In this document: positions 1 through 9,735 of the stretch, piece by piece
How positions within the stretch are numbered: the stretch's first letter is position 1
Layout: each line of letters starts with the position of its first letter
DNA from: Sphingopyxis bauzanensis
GTDB lineage: Bacteria; Pseudomonadota; Alphaproteobacteria; Sphingomonadales; Sphingomonadaceae
DNA length: 64,000 nt
Direction: 5' to 3'
Assembly: GCF_002205675.1 (NCBI RefSeq)
Contig: NZ_NISK01000001.1
Location: 305,054 to 369,053, forward strand
Program-made: the position numbers and the translations under genes
The notes under the pieces: generated by a model
The model's database searches: none
What the model saw: the letters and a program-made list of their open reading frames with translations, nothing else
Told to the model about the DNA's origin: nothing

Positions 1-40
1 CCTCGATAAGATTCTGCATCGTGACGACAGGTGCCGCCAT
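1..40 (-). CDS. rpsB: 30S ribosomal protein S2, N-terminal tip only (partial)
   Basis: The minus strand at the left edge opens a reading frame with ATG at 40 that begins MAAPVVTMQNLIE, matching the conserved N-terminus of alphaproteobacterial ribosomal protein S2. A strong ribosome-binding site (GGAAGGAG) lies about 7 nt upstream. Only 13 codons are in the window; the rest of the gene, and probably tsf after it, lies beyond the left end. S2 binds the 30S head/platform junction and is needed for S1 binding. The call rests on a short match, but the sequence and SD agree well. Confidence 0.75.
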   Translation of the reverse strand, partial: MAAPVVTMQNLIE

Positions 41-352
41 AGTCTTTCTCCTTCCGGTTGGTCCTCTGGAAAGCAAGAACCGGGTTCCGCAAGCGGATGA
101 TCCCGGCACCGGTTTATGTGCGCCTTCCATGTGGAATGCGCGGGCCGTTAGCCGCGTTGGTCATCAAAAGCAAGCGTCCGCGGCGCATTTGGGATGAACG
201 GCGCGCGCATCCGGTCATTCGATCCGGCGCCAATCTGACTCCGTTCGTCGCAAAACACTTGAGAACAAACCACGAACATGCAACCAAAAGCCAAGCGAAA
301 CCGTCATTCCTGTCGGAAAGGTTTCGTTGACGAAAACCCGGAAGGACAGATC
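41..352. other. Intergenic region upstream of rpsB
   Basis: These 312 bases separate the divergent rpsB start (minus) and a small plus-strand gene. I see no convincing coding frame. The stretch must hold the rpsB promoter and leader. S2 operons are autoregulated through the leader in many bacteria, but I could not identify the S2-binding structure by eye. Confidence 0.4.
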
Positions 353-613
353 ATGGTTCAGGTCGCAGCCGCACTCCTCTTCGCCCTCGCCGCCGGACTC
401 GGCATCACGGTGATCCTGGCGATGTTGAAATCGAACGAGTCGGCGATTCTTTCGGCGCTGCTCGGCGAAGGCGCCTTTACGGGCGACGCCGCCCCCCAGC
501 CCGGACCTACGACCGTCATCAAACTCCGCCCGTCAGAACCGCGTCGCCACATTGCGCGCGCTATCGTCACGCGGTCCCAGCTTAGCCAGCCACAGTTCAG
601 CTGCGCCGCCTGA
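353..613 (+). CDS. Small membrane-anchored protein of unknown function
   Basis: An 86-residue protein with one N-terminal hydrophobic segment (about residues 2-22), followed by a polar Pro/Arg-rich tail ending in QFSCAA. ATG at 353 is preferred over upstream in-frame starts because GGAAGGA sits 7-12 nt before it. The predicted arrangement is a single-pass membrane protein or an uncleaved signal anchor. It converges on pssA and overlaps its 3' end by 17 bp. I do not recognise the family. Confidence 0.55.
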   Translation: MVQVAAALLFALAAGLGITVILAMLKSNESAILSALLGEGAFTGDAAPQPGPTTVIKLRPSEPRRHIARAIVTRSQLSQPQFSCAA

Positions 614-1370
614 CCTTTGCATAGCTGGCGAGGCCGAACGGCAGCGTCGCCGCATAGATTGCGCAGACGGCGAGCAGCGTCAGCCACGGCGCGGTCACCA
701 GCGCGGCACCAAGCAACCCGACCCCCGCCAGAGCGAACAATCGCCACGACCGACGCAGGCGGATTGAGGCCCAGCTGTAAGTGGGGATCGCCGAGATCAT
801 CAGCATCGCGACACCCAGCGCCCACGGCATCACGACATACCATTCGCGGAACAGCTCATTGCCCGTCGTCAGCCACAGATAGACGGGCACGAACGCCAAG
901 CCTGCCCCGGCGGGTGCGGGAATACCGGTGTTAAAGCCGGCGGATTTGTGCGGCTGAAAATCGGCATCCATCCGCGAGTTGAAGCGCGCCAGCCGCAGCG
1001 CGCAGCAGACGGCCAGCGCCAGCGCCGCGGTCCAGCCAAATTTCGGCGCATCCTGAAGCGACCACAGGAACAGGATCATTGCCGGAGCGACGCCAAAGGC
1101 GATGACGTCCGACAGCGAATCGAGCTCGGCGCCAAATTTGCTTTGCGCGCGCAGCAGGCGCGCAATGCGCCCGTCCATGCCGTCGAGCACCCCGGCAACA
1201 ATCACTGCGGCGATGGCAAATTCAAACTGCCCGCCGATCGCAAAGCGCACCCCGGTCAGGCCAAAGCACAGCGCCAGCACGGTGATCGCATTGGGGGCAA
1301 AAGCGCGCAGGCCTATCCCCCCGATACGGCGACCCGCGGCGTCCGCCGGAAGCTGGGTGTCGTCTGTCAT
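597..1370 (-). CDS. pssA: CDP-diacylglycerol--serine O-phosphatidyltransferase
   Basis: Integral membrane enzyme that transfers phosphatidyl from CDP-diacylglycerol to serine, making phosphatidylserine for PE synthesis. The CDP-alcohol phosphotransferase signature D(x2)DG(x2)AR(x8)G(x3)D(x3)D is complete, from DGMDGRIAR through FGAELDSLSD around residues 63-88, and is followed by several hydrophobic segments. The 257 aa are normal for the type II membrane PssA of alphaproteobacteria. It starts 1 nt after the psd stop codon, so the two consecutive enzymes of the PE pathway are co-transcribed and probably translationally coupled. Confidence 0.95.
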   Translation of the reverse strand: MTDDTQLPADAAGRRIGGIGLRAFAPNAITVLALCFGLTGVRFAIGGQFEFAIAAVIVAGVLDGMDGRIARLLRAQSKFGAELDSLSDVIAFGVAPAMILFLWSLQDAPKFGWTAALALAVCCALRLARFNSRMDADFQPHKSAGFNTGIPAPAGAGLAFVPVYLWLTTGNELFREWYVVMPWALGVAMLMISAIPTYSWASIRLRRSWRLFALAGVGLLGAALVTAPWLTLLAVCAIYAATLPFGLASYAKVRRRS

Positions 1371-1371
1371 C

Positions 1372-2106
1372 CTATTGCCCGATGCCGTCGATCATCGCAG
1401 CCTGCCCGATCCGGGCGACAACGGTTTCACCCGCCAGCGTCCGCTGGCCAAGCAACACCTGCGGCGTGGTCCCCGCAGGCAGATAGACATCGACTCGGCT
1501 GCCGAAGCGGATCAGCCCGACGCGCTGGCCAGTCGTCAGTTCGTTGCCCATGGTTACGAACGGCATGATCCGCCGCGCGACCAGACCTGCGATCTGGGTA
1601 AAACCGATGCGCACCCCGTCGGCACGCTCGACGACAAAATGCTGGCGCTCATTCTCTTCGCTCGCCTTGTCGAGATCGGCGTTGAGGAATTTGCCCGGGA
1701 TATAAACGAGCTTGCGCAACGTTCCTGCAATTGGCGTGCGGTTGATGTGGACATCGAACACGCTCATAAAAATCGACACGCGCAGCATCGGCGCGTCGCC
1801 TAATCCGTCGGCGCCAGCGATCTCGGGCGGCGGGGCGACCTCGGCGATCTGGGTCACCAGCCCGTCGGCGGGCGCGATGACGACATCGCTGCCCGTCGGG
1901 GTGATGCGAACGGGGTCGCGGAAAAAGGTACCGACCCACACGGTCACCCCGAACATCAGCCAGCCGACAATCTCCCAGCCGAGCAGCCAGAAGCAGAGGG
2001 TGATGATCGCCGCGATCAAAAGGAACTTGCGCCCCTCGGGATGGATCGATGGCCATTGCCATTTGATGCCGCCACCGGGGCGGTTGGAAGAGATGATGTT
2101 GGACAT
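1372..2106 (-). CDS. psd: Phosphatidylserine decarboxylase proenzyme
   Basis: A 244-aa short-type (archaeal/alphaproteobacterial) phosphatidylserine decarboxylase. It converts PS to PE at the inner membrane using a pyruvoyl group made by self-cleavage; the likely cleavage site is Gly-Ser in [10 protein letters not shown] near the C-terminus. N-terminal residues 28-55 are hydrophobic. [13 protein letters not shown] is the characteristic family block. ATG at 2106 ([10 protein letters not shown]) is chosen; the open frame extends further upstream but only as antisense of icd. It is the first gene of the psd-pssA operon and divergent from icd. Confidence 0.94.
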   Translation of the reverse strand: MSNIISSNRPGGGIKWQWPSIHPEGRKFLLIAAIITLCFWLLGWEIVGWLMFGVTVWVGTFFRDPVRITPTGSDVVIAPADGLVTQIAEVAPPPEIAGADGLGDAPMLRVSIFMSVFDVHINRTPIAGTLRKLVYIPGKFLNADLDKASEENERQHFVVERADGVRIGFTQIAGLVARRIMPFVTMGNELTTGQRVGLIRFGSRVDVYLPAGTTPQVLLGQRTLAGETVVARIGQAAMIDGIGQ

Positions 2107-2244
2107 GGCCGTTCTTCTAGGGTGCGCGCCTGACACTGACAATGAATAAGGCATGGTCAGGGTTCCACCACGCCCATTGATCAATCGCGCCGCTTTGCCT
2201 AAGGCCCGCTGCAACTCCGACTCCCCAAGGATAAAGGCAGCAGC

Positions 2245-3459
2245 ATGGGCAAGATCAAGGTAGCCAACCCGGTCGTCGAACTCGACGGCGACGAAATGAC
2301 CCGGATCATCTGGCAATGGATCCGCGAACGGCTGATCCTTCCCTATCTCGACATCGACCTTCATTATTACGATCTCAGCATCGAAATGCGCGACCAGACC
2401 GACGACAAGATCACGGTCGATGCCGCCAACGCGATCGCCAAATATGGCGTCGGCGTGAAATGTGCGACGATCACCCCCGACGAACAGCGCGTCGAGGAAT
2501 TCGGCCTTAAGAAAATGTGGAAGTCGCCGAACGGCACGATCCGCAACATCCTGGGCGGCGTCGTGTTCCGCGAACCGATCGTCATGAAGAACGTTCCGCG
2601 CCTCGTCCCCGGCTGGACCGACCCGATCGTCGTCGGTCGTCACGCGTTCGGCGACCAGTATAAGGCAACCGACTTCCGCGTCCCTGGCCCCGGCAAACTG
2701 CGCCTGGTATTCGAGGGCGAAGACGGCAAGGTCATCGACGAAGAGGTGTTCCTGTTCCCCTCTTCGGGCGTCGCGATGGCGATGTACAACCTCGACGATT
2801 CGATCCGCGACTTCGCGCGCGCCAGCCTGAATTATGGCCTCGCCCGCAAGTGGCCGGTGTATCTGTCGACCAAGAACACGATCCTGAAAGCCTATGACGG
2901 CCGCTTCAAGGACATCTTCGAAGAAGTGTTCACCGCCGAATTCAAGGCCGATTTCGACGCCGCGGGCATCGTTTACGAACATCGCCTGATCGACGACATG
3001 GTCGCATCGGCGCTCAAGTGGAGCGGCAAGTTTGTCTGGGCCTGCAAGAATTACGACGGCGACGTTCAGTCGGACACCGTCGCGCAGGGTTTCGGCTCGC
3101 TCGGCCTGATGACCAGCGTGCTGATGACCCCCGATGGCCAGACCGTCGAATCCGAAGCAGCGCACGGCACCGTCACCCGCCACTACCGCATGCACCAGCA
3201 GGGCAAGGCGACCTCGACCAACCCGATCGCGTCGATCTTTGCGTGGACCGGCGGCCTCAAGCACCGCGGCAAGCTCGACGATAACGCCGAACTGGTGAAG
3301 TTTGCCGATGATCTGGAAAAAGTCTGCGTCGCGACGGTCGAAAGCGGCAAGATGACCAAAGATCTGGCGCTGCTGATCGGCCCCGACCAGAACTGGCTGA
3401 CCACCGAAGGCTTCTTTGAAGCGATCGTCGAAAATCTTGAAGCCAAGATGGGTAGCTGA
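2245..3459 (+). CDS. icd: NADP-dependent isocitrate dehydrogenase
   Basis: TCA-cycle enzyme oxidising isocitrate to 2-oxoglutarate with NADP+. The 404 aa and the opening [19 protein letters not shown] identify the eukaryote-like homodimeric subfamily (as in human IDH1/2) rather than the E. coli type. The substrate-binding block KSPNGTIRN lies at residues 93-101 (Ser94, Asn96, Arg100). A good SD (AAGG, with an A/G-rich lead) precedes ATG 2245. It is a single gene, transcribed away from psd. Confidence 0.97.
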   Translation: MGKIKVANPVVELDGDEMTRIIWQWIRERLILPYLDIDLHYYDLSIEMRDQTDDKITVDAANAIAKYGVGVKCATITPDEQRVEEFGLKKMWKSPNGTIRNILGGVVFREPIVMKNVPRLVPGWTDPIVVGRHAFGDQYKATDFRVPGPGKLRLVFEGEDGKVIDEEVFLFPSSGVAMAMYNLDDSIRDFARASLNYGLARKWPVYLSTKNTILKAYDGRFKDIFEEVFTAEFKADFDAAGIVYEHRLIDDMVASALKWSGKFVWACKNYDGDVQSDTVAQGFGSLGLMTSVLMTPDGQTVESEAAHGTVTRHYRMHQQGKATSTNPIASIFAWTGGLKHRGKLDDNAELVKFADDLEKVCVATVESGKMTKDLALLIGPDQNWLTTEGFFEAIVENLEAKMGS

Positions 3460-3497
3460 AAACAACCAAAAAGGTTGGGATAGCTCTCTAGCCAATC

Positions 3498-3524
3498 GGG
3501 GCCGGCCTGCATAAGGTCGGCCCC
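3498..3524 (+). promoter_or_regulatory. Hairpin spanning the antiporter ribosome-binding site
   Basis: A perfect 7-bp stem (GGGGCCG at 3498-3504 with CGGCCCC at 3518-3524) encloses a 13-nt loop that contains the only AAGG SD-like sequence before the ATG at 3526. No T-run follows, so it is a poor intrinsic terminator. It may act as an end structure for icd mRNA or may tune translation of the antiporter. Function is inferred. Confidence 0.4.
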
Positions 3525-3525
3525 T

Positions 3526-5301
3526 ATGGTATCGGAAACAGAAACATCGGCCATCGGCAATGCGCTGGTGGTTTTAGGCGCCGCGGGCATCGTCATCCCG
3601 GCGTTTGCGCGCTTTCGCCTGCCCCCCGTCATCGGGTTCATCCTCGTCGGCCTGCTGGTGGGGCCGTCGGGGCTGGGATCGCTGGCAGGGGATTATCCGT
3701 GGCTGAAACATGTCACGATCGGATCGACCGACGATATCGCGCTATTTGCCGAATTCGGCATCATCATGCTGTTGTTTTCGATCGGTCTCGAGCTCTCGTT
3801 CCGCCGCCTGTGGCAATTACGCAAACTTGTGTTCGGAGTTGGCGCAGCCGAACTGCTGCTCGGCGGCGCGATCCTTGGCGGCGGCTTATGGCTGCTCGGA
3901 GACCTGTCGACCCCCGCGGCGTTCGGGCTCGGCATCGCCCTCGCGCTGTCGTCGACCGCTTTGGTGCTGCCGATGGTGGGGACCAAGTCGGCGGTGGGTC
4001 GCGCGTCATTTTCGATGTTGCTGTTCGAAGATCTGGCGATCGTCCCGATCATCTTTGTCCTCGGCGCCCTCGCCCCCAATCCTGCCGGTGACAATGCCCA
4101 ACTGCTGATGACGACGCTGTGGCAGGGCGCGCTGGTGGTTGCGGTGCTGGCGGTTGCGGGCTGGTTCCTGTTGCCGCGAATCTTTGCCCAGGCGGCGCGC
4201 GCCAAGGATCCCGAACTGTTCCTGGCGGCCAGCCTGCTTGTGGTGATCGTCGCCGCGCTCGCCACCGCGACGGTCGGGCTATCGCCGATCGTCGGGGCGC
4301 TGCTCGCCGGATTAATGATCGCCGAGACCGAATATCATGGCGAGGTCGAAGCGATCACCGCGCCGTTCAAGGGGCTCGCACTTGGGGTGTTCCTGATCAG
4401 CGTCGGCATGGGGCTGGACCTCAAGAGTATCGCCGCACAATGGCCGATGTTGATCGCCGCGGTCGTCGGCGTGATTACGGTCAAAGCGGTGGTGACCGCA
4501 CTGCTACTGCGCTTTTCGGGCGCGCGCCGCGGTACAGCCGCCGAAGTCGGCTTGCTGATGTCGAGCCCGTCGGAGACGACCCTGATCGTGTTGACCGCCG
4601 CGCTGACGGCGGGAATCATCGATCCCGAAACAGCGAGTTTCTGGCAGCTTGTCACCGCGATCGGCCTGACCATCACGCCGCTGCTGGCGCGCGTCGGCCA
4701 TGACGTTGCGCGGCAGATCGAAATGCGCAGCGACGACACGCCGGAGGATGAGCCCGCAGTGGCGCGGACCGTCATCGTCGGCTTTGGCCGCGTCGGGCGC
4801 ACGGTTGCAGAGCTGCTGCGCGAACATGGCCGCGCCTATATCGCGGTCGATGCCAATATCGACAGCGTGGCGGTGGCGCGGCGCGACGGCTTTAAGGTGC
4901 GCTTTGCCGATGTCGCGCGGCAAGGCAGTCTCGACAAGCTGGGCATTGAAAGCGCCGACGCCATCGTGCTGACGATGGACGATCCCGTCCAGCAGCTGCG
5001 GATGACCAAGCAATTGCGCCAGAAATTTCCCGACCTGCCGATCATCAGCCGCGCGCGCGATGCAGACCATGCCGCGGCGCTATATCAGGCGGGAGCGAGC
5101 GATGCGGTGCCCGAGACGCTCGAAAGCTCGCTGCAACTTGCCGAAGCAGTGCTGATCGACCTGGGCGTCGCGATGGGGCTGGTGATCGCATCGATCCACG
5201 ACTTGCGCGCCAAGATGCGCCACGACATCATGACCAAAGGCGAGCTGGATCGCGAACCCCGCATCCGCAAAGTGCGTGCGCCCGGCGGGAAAACCGCTTA
5301 G
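3526..5301 (+). CDS. CPA2 monovalent cation:proton antiporter with RCK/TrkA-N domain (KefB/YbaL-like)
   Basis: A 591-aa inner-membrane exchanger. Residues 1 to about 385 form roughly 12 transmembrane helices of the Na+/H+ exchanger fold. A Rossmann RCK domain begins near residue 412 with [10 protein letters not shown] and the acidic end AVDAN, and probably senses NAD(H) or a related ligand. Members move K+ or Na+ against H+ and control cytoplasmic pH. No KefF/KefG partner is adjacent, so glutathione gating is not supported. The 3' end overlaps the M16 peptidase gene by 4 bp on the opposite strand. Confidence 0.9.
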   Translation: MVSETETSAIGNALVVLGAAGIVIPAFARFRLPPVIGFILVGLLVGPSGLGSLAGDYPWLKHVTIGSTDDIALFAEFGIIMLLFSIGLELSFRRLWQLRKLVFGVGAAELLLGGAILGGGLWLLGDLSTPAAFGLGIALALSSTALVLPMVGTKSAVGRASFSMLLFEDLAIVPIIFVLGALAPNPAGDNAQLLMTTLWQGALVVAVLAVAGWFLLPRIFAQAARAKDPELFLAASLLVVIVAALATATVGLSPIVGALLAGLMIAETEYHGEVEAITAPFKGLALGVFLISVGMGLDLKSIAAQWPMLIAAVVGVITVKAVVTALLLRFSGARRGTAAEVGLLMSSPSETTLIVLTAALTAGIIDPETASFWQLVTAIGLTITPLLARVGHDVARQIEMRSDDTPEDEPAVARTVIVGFGRVGRTVAELLREHGRAYIAVDANIDSVAVARRDGFKVRFADVARQGSLDKLGIESADAIVLTMDDPVQQLRMTKQLRQKFPDLPIISRARDADHAAALYQAGASDAVPETLESSLQLAEAVLIDLGVAMGLVIASIHDLRAKMRHDIMTKGELDREPRIRKVRAPGGKTA

Positions 5302-8243
5302 CGACCGCCCGCGGTGGTCGCTGTCGCCCCGGTTGCGGCACCCAGCGCCGACGCGTCGGCCAGCGTCATCCCCTTGGGCAGGATCGCCAGCGACCATTGG
5401 CGCTGCGGCGTCAGATATTGCTGTGCCAGCCGCTGGACGTCAGCAGCGGTCACCGCGGCAATGTCGGTCTCCATTGACAGCGCCGCGGTGGCGACGCGCG
5501 GGTCGCGCGTCGCGCCCTCCAGCAGAAACATCCAATAGACATTGCCGGTCGACGCACGCGAGACCATTTCGCGGATCGGCACCGCGTTGCGCGTCAGTTC
5601 ATCGACGCCCACCTGGTTGGCGACCAGATCGGCGGCAATGTCGCGCGCAATGCCATAAAAGCGGTCGATATCCTTCGGCGCAAGCAGGCTGCCAACGAGC
5701 AGATAGCCGCCGCTGTCGAATCCCGTCGGCCAATGGCTGTCGACCACCGGACCATAGCTCGCTCCCTGTTCAGCGCGCAGGCGATCGAACAGGCGGTCGT
5801 TGAAGATCGCGGCAAGTACTTCGAGCCCGCGCGCATCGCGCGGGTTGGCGAGACCACCGCCGGTCGGCCACGCCGTCATCGCCGCCGCCTGCCCCTCGGC
5901 GCCGCGATGATAGGCGATATCGGGAACCGGGGCCGCTTTGGCGAAATCGACGCGCTGGCCGTTGGCGGGCGCCAGCACTTTTCGCGGCGGCAGAGCGCCG
6001 AGCGTGCTCGCCAGGATCTCGCGATAATCGACCGCTTCCAGGTCGCCGAAAATCTGCACCTCGATCGGTCCGCTGGCGAGCCGCGGCTCCCAAAAGGCGC
6101 GGAAGGCGGCAGGGGTCAGCGCTTCGATCTGCGCCTTGTCGGGCGCCGCCCAACGCGCGTCATTATTGGTCAGCCAGCCGCGCAGATTGCGGTCGAGCAC
6201 CGCATTGGGGGTGGCGTCGTTGAGGTCATGGCCGGTGAGATAACCGACACGCAGGCGCTCAATCGGTGCCGTGTCCCAGCGCGGCTGCGCCAGCTTGCCC
6301 GCGATCAGTCGCATCTGGTCGGAAAGGTCGGCGGGCTTGCTTTCCGCCGACAGTTCGAACGCGTTGTCGTCGATCGAAAAATTCAGCTGAATCTGCCGCC
6401 CGTTGGTCAGCTGGTCGATCTCATTCTGTCCCCACGGCCCGATTCCGCTGGCGACCAGAGCATAATCACCGGTCCACAACAGGTTCGGGGAATCGGCGGC
6501 GACACTGCGGTTGCCGGTACCGAACCGCACATTGACGCGCACCTTGCCGGGTTCAATCTTGTTGTTCGACACCAGCGCGGTCACGCCATTAGCAAATTCG
6601 ATCCGTTCGGCGCGCAGGCCGAGCAGGCTGTCGGTAGAGGTGATCGTCCCCGGCGTTCCAAAAGCGGGGAGCTGTTTGAAATCGGCCTGTACCGACACCA
6701 ACCGATCGTCGCGCGCGGTCACCGGCGCTTTTAGCGCGGCCCGTACGGCCGCGTCGCCGCCCGCCGCGGTCGGTGTCGTTAACACAGCGCGCGTCACCGG
6801 GGCGGCAAAAATCGCCTTGCTGGTCTCCAGCATCACTTGCGGCGTCGCAAACGCGCGGATCGCCTTGAACATATCGACCTGCCCCTGCGGGCTTGTCACG
6901 ACCTCGTGAATGTCGACGGCACGGACCAGATCGTCGGCCAGCCGCGCGCCGGGCTCGTTGCGCGCATTTTCCAGTTCCTTGCGCAGGAAGGCCTCGATTT
7001 CATTCGCTTCGCGGTCGATGTCGGCCTGTGACGGAGGGTTGCTGGTCGCGTCGGCGATCACCCCGCGTACATCGGCGAGCGCCGCCTTCCAGTCGCTGAG
7101 CGGCACGATCGACGCCATGGTGATGTCGGCGCTGCGGCTGACATATTGCTGTTCGACGGTCGCGACCAGATAGCTGCCGCCACTGCGCGCCCGGTTTTCC
7201 AAACGGCGGTTGACGAGCGCCTGCGCGATGAATTCCAGATAGAGCCGCCGCGTGTTTTCGACCGTGTCGATGCGTTTCTGCCACGGGCGCACCATCGCCA
7301 GTGTCAGCGCAAGCGGCTGGTTCGCCTCGACGATTTCGCGTGCGGGTGATGCTTTCGGGTCGGGCTTGCCGAAATCAGGGTCGACGGGATTCGGTCCGTC
7401 GGCGCGCCAATCGCCATAATATTTCGCGACCAGTCGCGCCAGTTCGGCGGGTTCAGAGTCACCAACGATGACCACCACCGCCCGATCGGGGCGATACCAG
7501 CGTTTGTGAAAGGCAGCGACGGTCGGCGCGCTAGCTTTGCCCAGCGATGCGGTCGTGCCGATCGGCGAGCGGTCGCCGAGCAGCTGACCGGCGAACAGAT
7601 GCGCGTTGGTCGCATCGCCGATCCGCTTCTGCGGTCCGTCCGATTCACGCAATTCGGACATCACCACACCGCGTTCGGCGGCGACCGCCAGTTCGGAAAT
7701 CCTGGGCTGGCGGATCATGCCCGACAGCAATTTCATGCTCTCGTCGAGATTGGCGGGGGTCACGCTGGGCAGGTCGAGTTGATACACGGTCTGCGTCGGC
7801 GTCGTCTGAGCGTTCGAATCGCTGCCAAAAGTCACTCCAAATCGCTGCCAGATGCGCTTGGCTTCGCCGTCGGGGATATGTTCGGAGCCGCGAAAGGTCA
7901 GATGTTCGAGCAGATGCGCATAGCCGCGCTCTTCCTCCGTTTCGAACATCGATCCGACGTCCATGCGGACGCGAATTGACACCTGTCCCGGCGGCACGCC
8001 GTTGTTGCGCACGGCATAGCGCACGCCGTTGGGCAGGGTCCCGAATTGCCATGCGGTGTCGCGCGGAATGTCACTGTCAGCATAGAGCCAGTCGCCACTC
8101 GCCGTCTGACTGGTCGCCGTCGTCGGCGCGGTTCCGCCTTGCGCGTTGACGGCGAAGGGAAGCAGCAACAACGCCGCGCCAGCACTGGCGCACAGGAGCG
8201 ATCGGGAAAATCGAAGCGACATACGCACAGGGGAATTGGCCAT
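5298..8243 (-). CDS. Secreted M16 (insulinase-type) zinc metallopeptidase, 981 aa
   Basis: Large two-lobed peptidase with an N-terminal signal peptide (about residues 8-35, ending VNAQG). The inverted zinc site HLLEH is at residues 110-114 and the third ligand region AERGVVMSE at 189-197, the normal spacing for M16. The C-terminal half repeats the fold without a zinc site, as usual. It is likely periplasmic and degrades peptides or assists envelope protein turnover. The start is uncertain: ATG 8243 has no clear SD, and the next ATG (8222) would still leave an intact signal peptide. Confidence 0.9.
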   Translation of the reverse strand: MANSPVRMSLRFSRSLLCASAGAALLLLPFAVNAQGGTAPTTATSQTASGDWLYADSDIPRDTAWQFGTLPNGVRYAVRNNGVPPGQVSIRVRMDVGSMFETEEERGYAHLLEHLTFRGSEHIPDGEAKRIWQRFGVTFGSDSNAQTTPTQTVYQLDLPSVTPANLDESMKLLSGMIRQPRISELAVAAERGVVMSELRESDGPQKRIGDATNAHLFAGQLLGDRSPIGTTASLGKASAPTVAAFHKRWYRPDRAVVVIVGDSEPAELARLVAKYYGDWRADGPNPVDPDFGKPDPKASPAREIVEANQPLALTLAMVRPWQKRIDTVENTRRLYLEFIAQALVNRRLENRARSGGSYLVATVEQQYVSRSADITMASIVPLSDWKAALADVRGVIADATSNPPSQADIDREANEIEAFLRKELENARNEPGARLADDLVRAVDIHEVVTSPQGQVDMFKAIRAFATPQVMLETSKAIFAAPVTRAVLTTPTAAGGDAAVRAALKAPVTARDDRLVSVQADFKQLPAFGTPGTITSTDSLLGLRAERIEFANGVTALVSNNKIEPGKVRVNVRFGTGNRSVAADSPNLLWTGDYALVASGIGPWGQNEIDQLTNGRQIQLNFSIDDNAFELSAESKPADLSDQMRLIAGKLAQPRWDTAPIERLRVGYLTGHDLNDATPNAVLDRNLRGWLTNNDARWAAPDKAQIEALTPAAFRAFWEPRLASGPIEVQIFGDLEAVDYREILASTLGALPPRKVLAPANGQRVDFAKAAPVPDIAYHRGAEGQAAAMTAWPTGGGLANPRDARGLEVLAAIFNDRLFDRLRAEQGASYGPVVDSHWPTGFDSGGYLLVGSLLAPKDIDRFYGIARDIAADLVANQVGVDELTRNAVPIREMVSRASTGNVYWMFLLEGATRDPRVATAALSMETDIAAVTAADVQRLAQQYLTPQRQWSLAILPKGMTLADASALGAATGATATTAGGR

Positions 8244-8336
8244 TGGGCCATCTTATCGCGTTCAAACCTTGCTGGCCACTGAACTGTCGCGGCACTTGTC
8301 CTGCAAACTGCATCGGCTTAGCGATAGGGGATGATC

Positions 8337-9197
8337 ATGACGAACGATCCCCAAGCAGGCGCTCCGCTCGCCGCGCTCATCCAGATGAACAGCGGGATCG
8401 ATCCGGCCGCAAACCTGGCGACGATCGATCGCGCGATGGCGAACGCGGCGGCGGGCGGCGCCGCGATGGCATTCCTGCCCGAAATGTCGCTGCTGCTCGA
8501 TCGCGACCGCGTGCGATCCGCGGCACATATCACGCGCGAAAGTGACAGTGTCTGGCCGGTTGCTTTGCAAACGCTGGCGCATAAGCATGGCCTGTGGCTC
8601 CACTCGGGATCGATGCCGCTACTATCCGACGATGGCGCGCGGCGCGTAAACCGCAGCCATGTGATCGCCGCCGACGGCAGCGTCCGCGCACGCTATGACA
8701 AGATCCACATGTTCGACGTCACCCTGCCGACGGGCGAGAACTGGACCGAATCGGCGGCCTATGCCAGCGGCGATGCGCTGGTCGTCGTCGATACCCCGCT
8801 TGGCCGGTTAGGACTGAGCATCTGTTATGATTTGCGATTCCCTGAACTTTACCGGGCGCTGGTCGACCAAGGGGCGAACCTGATCGCGATCCCCGCCGCG
8901 TTCACGATGCCGACGGGCGAGGCGCATTGGCATGTGCTGATGCGCGCGCGGGCGATTGAAACCGGCTGTCATGTTCTGGCGGCGGCGCAATGCGGGGACC
9001 ATGAAGACGGCCGCGCGACCTATGGCCACAGTCTGATCGTCGATCCGTGGGGCGCCATATTGGGCGATGCCAACGCAGCCAGCGACGAAACTGGGTATCG
9101 CGTGGTGCTGGCACCGATCGATGTCGCTGCAACCGATCGCGCTCGGCAATCGATCCCCTTGGCCCGCTCGCGGGCCATGCGAAACATCGCGCTCTAG
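8337..9197 (+). CDS. Carbon-nitrogen hydrolase, nitrilase superfamily (Nit1/deaminated-glutathione amidase-like)
   Basis: Cytosolic amidase with the complete Glu-Lys-Cys triad: Glu49 in FLPEMS, Lys122 in YDKIHMFD and Cys163 in ICYDLRFPE. The FDVTLPTGENWTESAAY region resembles Nit1-type enzymes that repair deaminated glutathione; that substrate is an inference. ATG 8337 is chosen over 8331 because AGGGG (8326-8330) directly abuts 8331 but is ideally spaced for 8337. The promoter region is shared with the divergent M16 peptidase. Confidence 0.9.
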   Translation: MTNDPQAGAPLAALIQMNSGIDPAANLATIDRAMANAAAGGAAMAFLPEMSLLLDRDRVRSAAHITRESDSVWPVALQTLAHKHGLWLHSGSMPLLSDDGARRVNRSHVIAADGSVRARYDKIHMFDVTLPTGENWTESAAYASGDALVVVDTPLGRLGLSICYDLRFPELYRALVDQGANLIAIPAAFTMPTGEAHWHVLMRARAIETGCHVLAAAQCGDHEDGRATYGHSLIVDPWGAILGDANAASDETGYRVVLAPIDVAATDRARQSIPLARSRAMRNIAL

Positions 9198-9281
9198 ACA
9201 TCCCACGATCGCGTCTGAGCCACGTCAGCGCCAGCCGTTCCGGAAAGTCTAACAACCGACAAGCACAAACCGAAGACGCGC

Positions 9282-9312
9282 AAAAGGCCCCGAGCGAAAC
9301 TCGGAGCCTTTT
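9282..9312. terminator. Bidirectional intrinsic terminator
   Basis: The hairpin AAAAGGCcCCGAG - CGAAA - CTCGGaGCCTTTT has A-runs on one side and T-runs on the other, so it can end transcription from both strands. It lies between the plus-strand amidase gene and the minus-strand small secreted protein gene. Confidence 0.8.
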
Positions 9313-9336
9313 GGTATCTCTAGCAATCAGCCGAAA

Positions 9337-9561
9337 TTACGGGCTGGTCGGCGAATCGTCGTTGTTGTCCGACGCGATGATGATGCCGCCGATGATAGCA
9401 GCAAGCGCGATGATCGCGATGATCCAACCGCTGCCTTCGAGCTCGCTCTGGCCTTCTACGGCCGAAGCTGCACGGGCTGCGGGAGCGGCCGATGCGGCAA
9501 CCGGGGCTGCGATCATCGAGGTCGCTGCGAGAGAGATCGCAGCCTTTTTGAGCAGGTTCAT
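9337..9561 (-). CDS. Small secreted or membrane protein, 74 aa
   Basis: Begins MNLLKKAAISLAATSMIAAP with a signal peptide likely cleaved after ASAA-type residues. A second hydrophobic helix (about residues 45-63) follows, then an acidic tail DNNDDSPTSP. GGAG lies 7 nt before the ATG, and a strong terminator follows the gene, so a separate monocistronic transcript is likely. I know similar short envelope proteins from sphingomonads but no function for them. Confidence 0.75.
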   Translation of the reverse strand: MNLLKKAAISLAATSMIAAPVAASAAPAARAASAVEGQSELEGSGWIIAIIALAAIIGGIIIASDNNDDSPTSP

Positions 9562-9735
9562 TATTTTCTCCGTCCACTGGATTAGTCTTGTCGAATCACA
9601 CCCAAGGCAGAACCTCCGGTCTGCTTCTGCGCTGCCTTCTTAGGCACAGGCTTCAGCAAATGCAACGACGATTTGGCATAGCGCGGCAATTCTTACCAAA
9701 TTGCTAAATTGAGGAAAAATGCCTCGCGGATGACC

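Noticed and set aside
2107..3495. N-terminal extension of psd running antisense through icd
   Set aside because: The family starts at [10 protein letters not shown] (2106), and the extension overlaps the complete icd gene.
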